This document shows, piece after piece, positions 22,443 to 33,698 of a stretch of DNA of 64,000 nucleotides. The position numbers and the translations under genes are program-made. Below the pieces are notes generated by a model, which saw only the letters and a list, made by a program, of their open reading frames with translations, did no database searches and had not been told where the DNA came from. Position 1 is the stretch's first letter, and each line of letters opens with the position of its first letter. This stretch comes from Uropetala carovei (taxonomy: Eukaryota > Arthropoda > Insecta > Odonata > Petaluridae), in the NCBI GenBank assembly GCA_036926305.1, contig JAXCHB010000146.1, forward strand, positions 434,001-498,000, in the 5' to 3' direction.

Positions 22443-23929
22443 TCCGGGCGGAATTCCCCGGCACGCAACCTCTGAGAAACACGCATGTAAAGCAGGCGCA
22501 GCAGACGAATGAAAGTGGCGCAGGAGGAAAGAATAGAAAGAGGGAAAAAGAGGGAATGTTTTTAGAGGAGGGGGAGGAAGTAATGGATGGTGGATAATGC
22601 GGGAAACCAGACAAGGGATTCGGAGCTGCGGCGGTTTTTATTCCCTCGCTATCCAAGAAACTTAGAGTGAGGCAGGATAAATTGTTTACAAACATAGCAT
22701 CGAATTCAGGCTGCAGAAAAATGAAAAGTTTCGATTTCTAAAAGGCAATTATTTCTTCGTCCGCTCCACGGAGTTGGTGATGCGAATAATATTAGTTTTA
22801 TTCATTGAATACGTAATGATTGATTTTTACTGTATATTCATTTTTTGTTCGTTTTAAGAGGCATTTCGAACGATCATAGTGGTAAAAATCAATACAATTT
22901 TGTAATAGTTAAAACCTCTAGCACATTGAAGAGAAGAGTTGAGAGAAACACAGTCAGCGAGTAATTATAGAAAAGTTCTAGGAAATTCATTAACGAAATA
23001 ATTCAGTGAAGAAAAAAGTGATAGTAGTGGAAAGGACAGTTTTGTAGAGGGAATTACAAAATCAAATTAGGTGCGATGGAAAAACCAAGAGTTCGAGAAA
23101 AATAATGATAAAATATGAAAATATGAAAGGAGGAGGATGTAACTTGGAATGAAAGTGTGTCTTTGACGATGAAACAATTCATTCTCGCAGCGCAGATTAA
23201 ATTACGCGCGTTAATTTCAGGAAATTCTGGAATTGAAATTGTCACATTTGATTCCTGTAAGAGGGCTGCCTTATCAGGTTTGGTTTAAACTCGCCGCATT
23301 TTATAAGTTTCGATTTGAATTTGTCACTCTTGATTGAGCGATAGAAACGAGATGTGCTAATGATGAGCTGCATTTCGATAAATAGTTCAAACATGCAATG
23401 CTAAAATGGTTGGTTTCACACTATATAGAGATGCAATAGAAAATGTTTAACGTGATTTTCTAAAACTCTAAATTTTTAAAAATTATTTGGTGCTATTTAT
23501 AAAAAGTAAACAATGGTCAGCTTATGGTCGGGTCCTGTCCATCCGAATGTTTAAAATAAGAAAATGATACAAATGGTTCACTTAACCTAATCAGGAGTGC
23601 CACTTTAATAAAAACAACAAATAAACTTATGAAATTTAGTTATATCAAAAACGAATGGATTTTCATGAAATTTGGTATTAACCACTTCTGGACAAAGGCA
23701 ATAAGGAAATTATATGCATCAATACCTCCCATGGCTACGTTTCCGTTTACGTGTTTTCGTTACTACACGGTGTATCACTTAGGAACGAATTTCGCGGCAC
23801 TCTCTCTTTATTACGCGGAAAATTCCTCAGATGGCATTGGCCTCACAGCGTTATAGTCAGCGGTTTCTTTTTACATTTAGATATTTGAACAGTAATTTGC
23901 GAAGAAAATGTCAAATGTGTAGCATTTTA
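22443..23929. other. No recognised feature
   Basis: Non-repetitive AT-rich sequence with no coding frame or terminal repeats that I can support. Confidence 0.5.
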
Positions 23930-23954
23930 CCATTTTTATAACAACTTTTGTAAG

Positions 23955-24310
23955 TAATTTATATTCTTTTTATACTCTTTTATTAATTTCATTCGGATAT
24001 ATACATGCGTTCAAATCTGAAATATAAATGTACATTAAGAACTTTGAAACAAAAGTTGTACATAATAAAATATATTATGACATTCCAGAATTAAAAATAT
24101 TTTAACAGTTTTCACGTTCACTGTATTTTTATTTTATTTTGTAATTCTAGAACAGAACGACTCTGCACTTATGGGGCACCTAGTGACACCAGGCGGCAAG
24201 AAAGTGCGATAGGATTGAAAACAAACTACGCCATATTGAGTTTTGATTTTATGATCGTAACTGTATTGTATCATACAAACTCGAGACATGAAAAGAAAAA
24301 CTATCGGTAA
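23955..24310 (-). repeat. Dispersed repeat carrying an RT scrap, copy 1
   Basis: This segment matches 54737-55090 across its length, including CACCTAGT(G/A)ACA(C/T)CAGGCGGCAAGAA and a shared right end GAAAAACTATC(C/G)GTAAAAAA. Its left part (23955-24110) also matches the region around 4540-4650, next to the RT fragment there, so it is probably part of a LINE 3' region on the minus strand. Confidence 0.7.
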
Positions 24311-24410
24311 AAAAGAGAAAGGAAGGACAGTGAGATTAACAAGACAAAAATATAACACTGGAAAAGAAGATAATAGAATACAGAGTATAGAGGAAGAATG
24401 GCTTACGGAA

Positions 24411-24826
24411 AATTCACCGAACACATTTCACCGTAACACAACGCATCGACCACATTTCACTGATTCACAATTCACCGAACCCACAATTCACCGAAACAGC
24501 AATTTACTGTAAATTCCGACAAACTTACGAAAGGCGGAGTGAGGGCAGAAGTAATATAAACAAAATCCCGGTATCATTGATTTGTTTCGACTGCAAATAA
24601 CTCGTAGATAAATAATAAACCATAAATAAACAAATGAAGATTAGTCGGGTTGAGGTAGGGGAAGGAAGGGGGTGGGCAGGGGTACTTTGTTTGTATTACT
24701 TCTGCCCTCTCCCCGTCTTTCTTAAGTTTATCGGAATTTACAGTGAATTGCTGTTTCGATGAAATGTGATTCGGTGAATTGCTGTTACGGTGAATTGTGA
24801 ATCGGTGAATTGCAATTCGGTGAATT
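24411..24826. mobile_element. Foldback element with arms made of short repeats
   Basis: The left arm (about 24411-24560) and right arm (about 24685-24826) are inverted copies. Each arm starts with multiple TTCACCGAA / AATTCACCG units, then AGCAATTTACTGTAAATTCCG, then GGGCAGAAGTAATA(T/C)AAACAAA. The loop is about 120 bases. The structure is typical of Foldback-type DNA elements. No coding content. Confidence 0.8.
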
Positions 24827-24949
24827 GTAAGGTAAGTTAAACGACTAAATCAGTTAACATTAAATCGATCTCCACATCTTGGCAATAAAATTATCAGCGA
24901 GAAATATAGTTGTTTTACGGCCTACACCCACACATTCGCCGATGAATAT

Positions 24950-25145
24950 TTTGTTGTGTTTGCAAGAAAATCTACAACTTTTACAATAAGAACAATTTAC
25001 GAAAATTGAGTTTTAAAGGAGATATCTTGAAAAATCAAATCTCTATTAAACTATCGGTTCAAAGAAAAATTGTTTCAAACAAAACTTGTAGAAACTATTA
25101 TTCCCTACAACATTTGTAATATCAACTACTTCTAAAAATTGTGTT
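24950..25145. repeat. Divergent relative of the family A internal module
   Basis: It contains AAATTGTTTCAAACAAAACTT and TTTTAAAGGAGATAT, the order found inside family A. The flanking termini are absent. A similar divergent piece lies at 26930-27080. Confidence 0.5.
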
Positions 25146-25614
25146 TTAATGGATGTATTTAAAAAATTGAAAGATAACTAGAATGCAAGTGAAAATCTCA
25201 TTGAACTGGCAATATGAACAATAAAAATAACAGAAACTCTGTTTAAAATCATGAAAACTCAAATAACAGTAAGATGACTTGTATATTAGAATATAGAAAT
25301 AATAACTGGGAAAACTGTCGAAATTCTGGATAAAAATTCGATATAGTGTTAGTAAACTCGAAAAACTGGAAGATAAATAGAGAAGATAAACAAATAAAAT
25401 CAATCAAAGAACTTAACAAAAACGCGACAAAACTTTAGAATACCCGAAAAACTGTCAGATAACAAGGAAAACCTGTGAATATGCTCGATAGACTCTACGA
25501 GAACATGATAAACATTTCCAAAAGAAAATAAATTGACGATAAAAAGAAAAGTTGTCGAAAAGTCGAATAGCCTTTAGAAAACCCCAAAAATTAGGAAAAT
25601 AACTATAAAAATAC
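25146..25614. other. A-rich degenerate interval
   Basis: Loose recurrences of GAAAAACTG and AGATAA are visible but no stable period. No gene. Confidence 0.4.
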
Positions 25615-26880
25615 GCAAGGTGCAGTCTTGAACACAGGACTTACAAGGGGAGGCTCACCTCTTCGGGTGACGGATTTCCTTAAAAATTGGTAGGTAGGTA
25701 GCCCTCAACTCCACATCCGCGAATAACCCCCCTTATCCAGAAAGTTAGCAACAAAATGGATTTACAATGTTCGATTTCGTGGTCACAAGTACATACCTAT
25801 TTTGCGGCAGCGATTGTTGTTGTAGCGGTGGCCCAGGGGTAACGTGGTGACCTTCCGTTGCGAAGGTTGTGGGTTCGATCCCAAGGCGAGTTATATTTTT
25901 TTTCTGACTTATTATGGTGTGTTTTTTTATTTTTTTCAGCGCCTTTTTTTATAAATGCTGATGTTTTGCAATGATTGGGTGGAATAAATCATAAAAACAA
26001 TGGAAACAACTGTTTCTTTTACAACGAGAACATCTCACAAAGCACTGCTCTCCACAGAAGCACTTACTCTTCATCACCTCTTCAGGAAATATAACTTGGT
26101 TGACGTTGCAAAAAATGTCGTTTTTGGTTAGCTGTGATGCATACCACGCGTACCAAATCATCGGTTTAAAAAAATGCGAAGACAATTGGTGGTGAATCAA
26201 GGAATGTTATGATTCATTTTGAATCTTTTCACCCATGTCAGGTAAGATGCACACAAGCACGTACGAGTCATACTTGGATAACGTTTTTTTCCATTGTTTT
26301 TATGATTTATTCCACCCAATCATTGCAAAACATCAGCATTTATAAAAAAAGGCGCTGAAAAAATAAACAAAAAAATCACACCATAATAAGTCAGAAAAGA
26401 AATATCACTCGCCTTGGGATGGAACCCACGAACCATTCGTAACCGTAAGTCACCACATCACCGCTGGGCCACCGCTACAACAACAATCGCTGCCGCAAAA
26501 TAGGCATATACGTGTTAACCACGAAATCGAAAATTATAAATCCATTTTGCTGCTAACTTTCTGGATATATATACGCCCAAAAGGGGAGTTATTCGTTGTT
26601 ATGGAGTTGAGGGCTACCTACCCACCAGTTTTTAAGGAAATCCGTCACCCGAAGAGGTGAGCCTCCCCTTGTTAGACATTTACAACCGAATACTCTACAC
26701 ACTCGTCCACCGCCGATTGTTGGCAATTGAATTACCGTGTATGATACTCAGGAAGTGGCTCGGGAAATATTAACTTGCCTATAGTATTAGTAAAATAAAA
26801 ACGGCAACGTATTGGCTCTAACATATATCTATATACGTTCATCGGACGTCATAAATATTTTATCTACGAAGTTTCAGCCA
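25615..26880 (-). repeat. tRNA-like dispersed repeat, split by a foldback element
   Basis: Outside the foldback, 25615-25650 and 26675-26880 together match 27408-27590, including GAGTTACCGTGTAT, GTACTC(A)AG and AAAAACGGCA. Removing 25651-26674 restores a continuous copy of that repeat. Confidence 0.65.
25651..26674. mobile_element. 1.0-kb foldback element with ~360-bp arms
   Basis: The left arm (25651-26005) begins ACAAGGGGAGGCTCACCTCT. The right arm (about 26290-26674) ends with its inverse. The arms stay alignable through a shared tRNA-like core, CACCATAATAAG, and ATGATTTATTCCACCCAATC. The loop is about 285 bases. The tRNA-like core (25825-25890; inverse at about 26408-26477) has an A box near TGGCCCAGGGG, a possible anticodon stem CCTTC/GAAGG, and a B box GTGGGTTCGATCC. 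No transposase. Confidence 0.85.
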
Positions 26881-26929
26881 AATTGGTTGAGAGTCAGTAG
26901 TGCCTTCCCCTTTTTAGCGACGTATTTAA

Positions 26930-27115
26930 CGTAAATTTAGAAGAAACAGAAATATCTTTTAAACTACCGGCTTAATGAAAAATTGTTTCAGATAAAACTT
27001 CTAACAAATTATATTCTCTACAACGTTTATAATCGTAACAATTTATAAAAATTAAGTTTTAAAGGAGATATTAAAAAAAATCTGATGTGGCCGACACATG
27101 ACTTTCTCCATACAG
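26930..27115 (+). repeat. Divergent family A-like internal module joined to a family A left end
   Basis: 26930-27080 resembles 24950-25145 (TTGTTTCAGATAAAACTT, TTTTAAAGGAGATAT). At 27083 it is followed by TGATGTGGCCGACACATGAC and CTTTCTCCATA, the family A left end, which fades after about 33 bases. Confidence 0.55.
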
Positions 27116-27407
27116 AGAAATGAATATGATTGCTCTCGACGTCAGCGTTCTCAGAAATAATTATCAGCGATTACAATCGAGAATAATTTTAAAATATTTT
27201 CAATAGTCTGTATTAAAAAAAACAAGTATATTAAATTATTAGCTGTTGCTATGGATAACATAATATCTATGAGTACCTAATTAACATCATCCTAATCCAC
27301 AATTAGAAAGTTTTATCAAGCCGTGGAAACAATGGTATCACTTACTTTGTGTTCTTAGGAAATAAACGTTTAAAATGAGGAAAGTGGAAAAAATGAAAAT
27401 AATTCGG

Positions 27408-27590
27408 AAGCTTGCGGTCTCGAACACATGACCTTGAACATTAACAGAGGAACGTTCTACCGACTCAACCACAGCCGCTTATTGTGATTTGAGTTACCGT
27501 GTATCGTACTCAAGTAGTGGCTCTGACAATAATAACATATTTTTATCAATAAAACAAAAACGGCAGGGTACAGGCCCTGACATATATCTA
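27408..27590 (-). repeat. tRNA-like dispersed repeat, uninterrupted copy
   Basis: On the minus strand, 27478 to 27411 is a 68-base tRNA-sized block with an A-box-like TGGTTGAGTCGG and a B-box-like GTGTTCGAGACC. Similarity to 25615-26880 continues beyond it, to about 27590, so the tRNA-like part is embedded in a longer repeat. It is not offered as a functional tRNA gene because the cloverleaf is incomplete. Confidence 0.6.
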
Positions 27591-27596
27591 TGCACA

Positions 27597-27690
27597 GTGC
27601 TGGCCAAAATTAACGCAACACTTCATGAAGTTCGACAGCGGTCACTGCGGGAACTATTTCTAGCCAAGACTCTTCCGCTAAAATGGCAAC
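27597..27690 (+). mobile_element. Tc1/mariner-like terminal fragment
   Basis: CAGTGCTGGCCAAAATTAAC is a typical terminus of arthropod Tc1-like elements. No matching right terminus or transposase was found, so only the left end is supported and the right boundary given here is arbitrary. Confidence 0.55.
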
Positions 27691-27897
27691 ACTGAGCAGG
27701 CAGAAGTAGGGGTCTTTGAGGAATGGAAAAATATGCACGGCTGTAAGAGCTAAAGAGGGATTTTGCGGCAGAGCGCCGGTTAAGGTCCCTGCAAATTAGC
27801 TCGGAACGAAACGGAATGGAACTCTTCGAAACGAACGGAAACGAATTTTGACCGTTCACCATATTAGAAGTATCGGAATATCTTTAAAAAATACTAT

Positions 27898-29051
27898 ATA
27901 TGTATATATATATATATATCTGAATGTATCCTTAACCCATTCAACGCGGCATGACTGGAATTCCAGTCATCGTGGTTCAATCGGCTGGCGGCATGACTGG
28001 AATTCCAGTCATAGCGCTACATCTGTTTCTAGCGGTCTGGGTAAAGGACCGCCGGCGGAATGAGTTTCCTATGCGTCTCCAGCCATCAGTTTGACCCTAA
28101 CCAGCGCTTGAGAAAAGTCCGTTTTGCAATTGGTAGATTTTCTTCGGATTTTCGACTTTTTTTTTTGGGTACGTATTCACTCTGATTTTCCTATAGTGAT
28201 TGAGAATTAGTTTTATTATGAATTAAAGGTTATTTTATTTTCTTTCCAATTCCTTTTTATATTATAAGAAAATTCATTTGTACATCGTTAATTTTTTCGA
28301 CGATTTGCGTGTTTTTCCTCTAATAATTTTTCGGTAAGTACTCGATTCAAATTACCGTCAGTGAATGAAAATTAGTCGTTTTATTATCGATTAAAGGTTG
28401 TTTTCTTTTCTTTCCAGGTCCTTTTTATATTATAGGAAAATTCATTTTTATATTATTACTTTTTTTCGACGATTTGCGTATTTTTTCTGTAATAACTCGT
28501 TGTATCGGTATTTCAAAAAATCGTTAAAAATCTATTTTTGCGTATTTTCGTTAAATTTTTTCATATCTGCATTTCTTGCACTAAATTCTACTGGAAATGA
28601 AAGGAAACTGGATTCAGCCACCGGCAAAGAACTCGGATTTTCCGTGCCGCGTTGAATGGGTTAATAAAAAGTCGATTCAATCCTTCCTCCCCTCACATGT
28701 TGGCTCTATCTATTGAACGCGACTTCACCAAAGACTGATTTTTCTTGTCATCGAGATGACGCAAATGGATAAAAATCTTTTTATTTTTCTAACTGTTCAA
28801 CCTATTCACTTTTTTTATGCTTTCCTCAGCGGTAGTAGGTATGGAGGAATCCACAGTAATTTTCTCAAATACGTAAGTGTAGGCAGGCGTTCGCAATCGT
28901 CGTACGCAATTTTGAAATATTTTATCCGGGGCGCGCAAATTCTCGGAACTTTTGCGGTCGAACCCGGGACGCCGAGGTGAGAACTCGTAATGGTTTTAAG
29001 TTGATTTCTACATTGTTCACTTACCCAAAACATTTCAGCTCCCTTTTCCCT
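27898..29051 (-). repeat. Rep-B copy 1, occupied by a piggyBac-like element
   Basis: Leaving out 27936-28664, this segment is the inverse of 33697-34010 plus 34781-34900. Shared landmarks are the (TA)n border, GATTCAATCC, CACATGTTGGC, GACGCAAATGGATAAAAATC, and GCGGTCGAACCCGGG (inverse B box). The homology ends near CCCTACGG. It is a dispersed repeat of about 430 bases, non-coding, with a tRNA-like B-box segment. Confidence 0.85.
27936..28660. mobile_element. 725-bp piggyBac-like non-autonomous element
   Basis: It begins CCCATTCAACGCGGCA and ends with the exact 16-base inverse, flanked by TTAA on both sides (27932-27935 and 28661-28664), the hallmark of piggyBac. Near the left end the perfect palindrome ATGACTGGAATTCCAGTCAT occurs twice (27951-27970 and 27993-28012). 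The interior holds a direct repeat of about 170 bases (near 28170-28335 and 28345-28500). There is no transposase. The homologous Rep-B copy near 34850-34870 lacks this insert. Confidence 0.93.
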
Positions 29052-29343
29052 ACGGTATAGATGGTAGGAACCGAGAGCACCTAAGTAAGCTTTCTCTACG
29101 ATTCACGCTAGAGGCGCGCCATATCTCTACCCTACCAAACGTCGTTTCGTTATATAGCTAGAATTTCGATGACTTTGAACATCGGGACAGCTAACACTGA
29201 AACATGATAGGTGGAGGGATGGCAGGGGAGGTCAAATGCTTCGATTCACGAGTAAAATGAAACATTGTGTTAGCTCCTTATTAAGCTACCTTTTCATGAA
29301 CTCGTTACGAGCGCACAGAGGCGCAAGTTCTACGCGTACCTAA

Positions 29344-30319
29344 GGCCCATACACACGTCAGTTAATGGCCGGACGGCGGCCTGATCCGTTCAGATCCTAG
29401 CATACACACGTGAGACCGTTTCCTTCGGGTGGCCTCAAGGCGGCCTGTGGTAGGATTTCCTCACAACAAAGGGTTTAGCGAATAACGGGGTGGGAAATTT
29501 ATCCGAAAAATGATCATCCTAAATATTAGGGTTAGGGTATAGTTTTTCAACTTTTGAGATTTTTACTTGAATGACTGATTTGAACTTGCAAGTTATTATA
29601 GGAATCGTCAATAACATAGGGGTCATTATGACAAGGCGAAAATGCCGACATCGGCTAATATTAATAATACTAATTATTCCGAGAAATGTCACAATACACC
29701 GAGAAATAATTGAAGTAAATCTCTCGAAATAAGTCAGATTACTAAAAGAAGTTTAATATAAACAGTAACAATTCGTTACATTCAAACTAACCTCCCCAAT
29801 GGAAGACTGACAATGTTTTGAGTGATGATGTCCCACGTAAATCCAATAAAATGTAATAAAATGTTTTAATTAAGATTTTCCTTAAATGTACGAATTCAAT
29901 GTAATGTTTTTCATAATGCGGCCCGCGGACTCGGAAAAAATGTGAAATACGGCCCTTTGATAGAAAAAGGTTGTGCACCACTGCTTTATAGTACAAAAAA
30001 GTACCGGGGCGATCTTCACAAAAGGGAAACGTGAACAACAATACGAAACTACCATGCATCACCCAAATCCACGTGTTCTCTGAGAGCATGTGTAGCTAGG
30101 AGAGGGGGTTGAAAGGTCTACTGCGCATGCGCAAGATTTGGCCGGACGAAGTCCGGATGGAAAAACACTATCCATCCAGAGGTTCTAACCGGCGCGGCGG
30201 CCCGAAGGCGGCCGTAAGGCCGCCAGCGAGTGTACACACGTCGGTTTTTCGTCCGGATTTCATCCGTTCAGGCCGCCTTGAGGCCGCCGTCCGGCCATTA
30301 ACTGACGTGTGTATGGGCC
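29344..30319. mobile_element. 976-bp element with perfect 38-bp inverted termini, Harbinger-like
   Basis: 29344-29381 and 30282-30319 are perfect inverses, starting GGCCCATACACACGTCAG. The subterminal DNA is very GC- and CpG-rich (repeated GGCGGCC and GGCCGCC). The flanks are TAA on the left and TTA on the right, compatible with a TWA duplication after one change, as in PIF/Harbinger. The interior is AT-rich, has no transposase and contains a stray hAT right end. Confidence 0.8.
29925..29983 (+). mobile_element. hAT right-end remnant
   Basis: GCGGCCCGCGGACT ... AAAAAGGTTGTGCACCACTG is a typical hAT right terminus. I did not find its left end nearby, so this is a truncated piece inside the Harbinger-like element. 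Confidence 0.55.
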
Positions 30320-31090
30320 TTAAGAGTTCGCATGAAAGCGTTCAGCGCAAGCGTAGGTTCGCCCCGCTTTCTCTTTCAAGAAATATAAAATTCCGTATAA
30401 AATATTGTGTTCATTTCAGCTTAATGACATTATTTGATTCGGAATAGGAATACCGAGAGGAAGACGACAGTGTAGGTCGCGCGCCTCCAAGCCGCATACT
30501 TACGGAGAAAACACGGTCTCATAAATTGATAAAATACCGTAAACGAATAATGTTAAACTCTTGAAATTGTGCACACCTAATTATAAGACTACGACTCAGA
30601 TTTTATTAAATTTTCACTTCATTTGAACATCCCGTTTTGTTGTTACAAACCGGAAAAATGTCGCCAGCCGCCGCAACGCTCAAAAAAGGGGTCTATTTTT
30701 CATTCTCACTCCAAAAACATACCTTAGAATAAGTTTTTAAATTCTGCTTTACTTATACTACACGCAGAACAAAATTATCTACACGTTGATATGCATTGCG
30801 CGAAAATCCCTTTAGCCGTTTTTGAGATATTAATCCTCAAACTCGAGTCTATATCTTAGAGGTTGAGGGAGAGAGGAAAGAGAAAGAGTCCCAAAACGTG
30901 ACCATGCCAGAACCAATAGGAATGAAGGAGGCGGAGCGTCACTGCGCTCCACTTAATTCTCTCTCAGGTTCTCTAGATATTGATACCGTGAATCGTAGAG
31001 AAAGCTTACTTATGTGCTCTTGGTTCGATCCCAGATGGTCCGAAATATTTGCCATAAGAACGCATGGGAAAATACTTAAAGCTTCCTACC
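30320..31090. other. Interval with one tRNA-like repeat piece
   Basis: 30985-31090 contains TGAATCGTAGAGAAAGCTTAC, CTTGGTTCGATCCCAGATGG (B-box-like) and CCATAAGAACGCATGGGAAA. An inverse relative of its first part is at 29063-29120. The rest shows no feature. Confidence 0.5.
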
Positions 31091-31764
31091 GTCTATACCA
31101 GTGGTCTTCAAGGTGGGCGATAGCGCCCACCAGTGGGCGTTTTTGGATTTTTGGTGGGCGTTAAAGAACTCATCAAATGCTATTATAATTTTTACACTGA
31201 AAAATAAAATTCTACAAAAAACCTTAATGATGCCCACACATATTCTGTACAACTATTTTATGTACAACTATTACATGTACAACTATTACAGTTCGTTTGT
31301 CGTTAACTATAGTATCATATCATACTATACTAGCGACAATGTATCCAAGCTGCAGTAAAATCGAAAGGCCCATGAGGGTGGTCGGAATCTCTCGCAGAGG
31401 CAGCGAAGCGTTTACATTTAATTTTATCAAATATATAAAATCATAAATTTTTAAACAATGTTATTACCACTGAGACCGTATTCGGTAATCTCATCTAACG
31501 TCAATCCCACTAGTATTAGGATTACTATACGTCCGGATTTTCTTGAAATTTACCGAAATTTTAGCAAATAAAACTTTTTTCTGGTTATGCCCATCAAAAT
31601 CTTAACACTATAGACTTGAGCAATTAGATACCTTGTTTTTTTTAATAAAATTATACTACATTTTAGGTTAAAAATTAAAATTGTCCGGGTTTTATTATCA
31701 GAATATGGTAATCCTAATTAGTATGTACCATTTAGGAAAGAAAGTATGATCGAATTTTTCACCA

Positions 31765-32635
31765 GCTATGCCAAGATAATGATGAGCAGTTTGTTCGCTT
31801 GTTGTTACATGCTGAAGTTCGTTGGCCATCGAAAGGGAATTGTTTGACACGTTTTGTAGAATTATGCGATAGCGTGTTGTTATTTTACCTTAATGAAAAC
31901 AAAATTGACATTTGCAATAATTTAAAGTCGGTGAAAAAGGATGCTCTTTACAAGGCTGTAATATTTAAAAAAATTTAATTAACTTAATTTACGACTTCAA
32001 GGAAAGCAAGGGACACTCATTGATTGCAAAAATGTTATTTCGGTATTCATTGAAAAATTGGATTTATTCAGAAAAACATCCTGCAAAAAGAATTTTACCA
32101 GTTTCCGGAACTACTCAACATCAAAGATTATCTTACAGCCGAAGACATAGACAAGTTTGCAGATCACCTTTCTGTCATTAGAATTGATATGATGACTCGT
32201 TTTCGCGATGCAATAGACTTGAAAGTGGATGCCTGGATGGTGACTCCATTCATCACAAATGTGGTTATTGAATACCAAGAGGAGATAATGGAATTAATTC
32301 ATGATGATGAGTGTAAAGCCAATTTCGACCAAGGTGGATATGTACAACTTTGGCAGAACAAGAAAATTCCCTCTCTGGATCCACGCTTGTGGAAGAAAAT
32401 ATCGTTGCTCTTGTTAGCTTTCCCAACTTCATATGTAGTCGAGAAGGGATTCAGTGCATTCGACAATCTCCCGTCCAAAAAAAGAAACCGCTTACAAATA
32501 ACAGAAAGGGGAAATCTTAGAATGACCCTTACAGACTTGAAGCCAGACATTGATTCCCTGGTTTGTAGGCACCAAACACAAAGTACGCATTGGAATGTAT
32601 GCCAAATGCTTATTTTAATACTGTTTGGGGATTAA
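31765..32635 (+). pseudogene. hAT transposase, C-terminal half with dimerisation region
   Basis: The protein is read in pieces: FVRLLLHAEVRWPSKGNC near 31790, ELLNIKDYLTAEDIDKFADH near 32110-32160, then the open frame 32189-32635. The last includes SLLLLAFPTSYVVEKGFSAF and RGNLRMTLTDLKPDI, the hAT C-terminal dimerisation block. Frameshifts lie around 31970-32100. The N-terminal zinc finger and early catalytic region are missing. The closest general resemblance, from memory, is to hAT-derived host proteins of the SCAND3/ZBED type. It is inactive. Confidence 0.85.
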
Positions 32636-32700
32636 CAAATATAATTAAATTTTGTCTTTCATTAAAAATTCTATTGTTAAGTTCATACGGTAGGTGGGCT

Positions 32701-32897
32701 CAGTGGCGTAGTGAAGGGGGGCAGGGGGGTGCAGTTGCCCGGGCGCCGAGTTTACGGGGGGGCAAAAAAATATCAAATTAGCACCCGTCGGATCGAGGGA
32801 CGATTTGAACCCCCTCCCCCCTCCGTAAATCGCTTTGCTACTGGGGGCGCAAAATTATCCTTTGTCCCGGGCGCCAGAAACCCTCACTACGCCATTG
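32701..32897. mobile_element. 197-bp hAT-type MITE nested in the hAT element
   Basis: It runs from CAGTGGCGTAGTGA to TCACTACGCCATTG. Flanks GGTGGGCT (32693-32700) and GGTGGGCG (32898-32905) match at 7 of 8. The interior is G/C-rich (GGGCGCC, CCCCCTCC). The same MITE sits at the same place in the copy at 6685-7557, in truncated form. Confidence 0.88.
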
Positions 32898-32989
32898 GGT
32901 GGGCGGTGAACTTATTTCTAAGTACAACATATGGTAAAAGTTAGCGGTGACTCAAAAAAGGTTGAAGACCACTGGTCTATGCCGTAGTG

Positions 32990-33698
32990 CAGGAGTTCTT
33001 AACCGGGGGTGCGGGAAGATGGTCCAGGGGGTGCGGGAAGTGGGTCCAGGGTGTGCCATGGGAACATCTTCCAATTTGACTTTTTTTATTTATTTATTTA
33101 TTTAGTTAACATTTTGAACCACCCATACTAACCAGCTGCCGTCCTAGTGTGTGTATTAATGCGTCCACGTTTCTTATTAGATATATAGCGAGATGCTGAA
33201 GAACATTCGTTTCCTTGAAATAACAAACCGTAATCACTACTCGAGGTCTCTTTACAAAGCGATTTAAACAGCCGTGCCCAGACATATTGTCGCTATATTT
33301 TTCCGCCTTTAATTACGTTTATAACAAAGTCATTCTCTCGGTCCTACTTTTCGTGAGAAGGAAGAGATAATCGGCTACAGAGAGGTTAATTTGAAGTTCA
33401 AGATGAATACAGCATAAAAATTGTTTAAAAAGAAGCAATCTTGAAAACTATTATGAAATTGTTGGATAGGATTCCATTGTAATAAAATGCCTAATCGTCG
33501 CCTCACGTGTATTACAATCTTATTGTCTTTAATTGAGGAAATGTTGAGTTTAAAATGTAGTTTGTAATAATTATATTTTATTTTAAATATTATACGTTTA
33601 ATAATTCGTTAAAATTTTTAAAAACTAAAATTAATAAACATTGAAAAAATTATGGCGGGGTGCGAGATTACCATGGATCGATTTGGGGGTGCCGTAGG
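32990..33698 (+). mobile_element. Truncated hAT element
   Basis: The left end CAGGAGTTCTTAACCGGGGG is followed by the GGTGCGGGAAG / GGTCCAGGG repeats often seen in hAT termini. Near 33656 GGGGTGCGAGATTACCATGG resembles the matching right subterminal part, but it stops at GGGGGTGCCGTA where Rep-B begins. No transposase. Confidence 0.65.

Larger units (their letters stand above)
31099..32974 (+). mobile_element. hAT element with transposase remnant and 8-bp target duplication
   Basis: The left end CAGTGGTCTTCAA (31099) and right end TTGAAGACCACTG (to 32974) are inverse. Flanks GTCTATAC (31091-31098) and GTCTATGC (32975-32982) match at 7 of 8. The element carries a broken transposase gene and a nested MITE at 32701-32897. 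Sequence 31195-31745 is shared with the deletion derivative at 6685-7557. Confidence 0.92.

Noticed and set aside
25825..25890. Possible functional tRNA gene
   Set aside because: It has A- and B-box-like motifs, but the T stem is mispaired and the anticodon loop appears to be six bases. It lies in a foldback arm with an inverted duplicate.
27411..27478. Possible tRNA gene on the minus strand
   Set aside because: It is tRNA-sized and B-box-positive, but the cloverleaf is not convincing and the block is part of a dispersed repeat.
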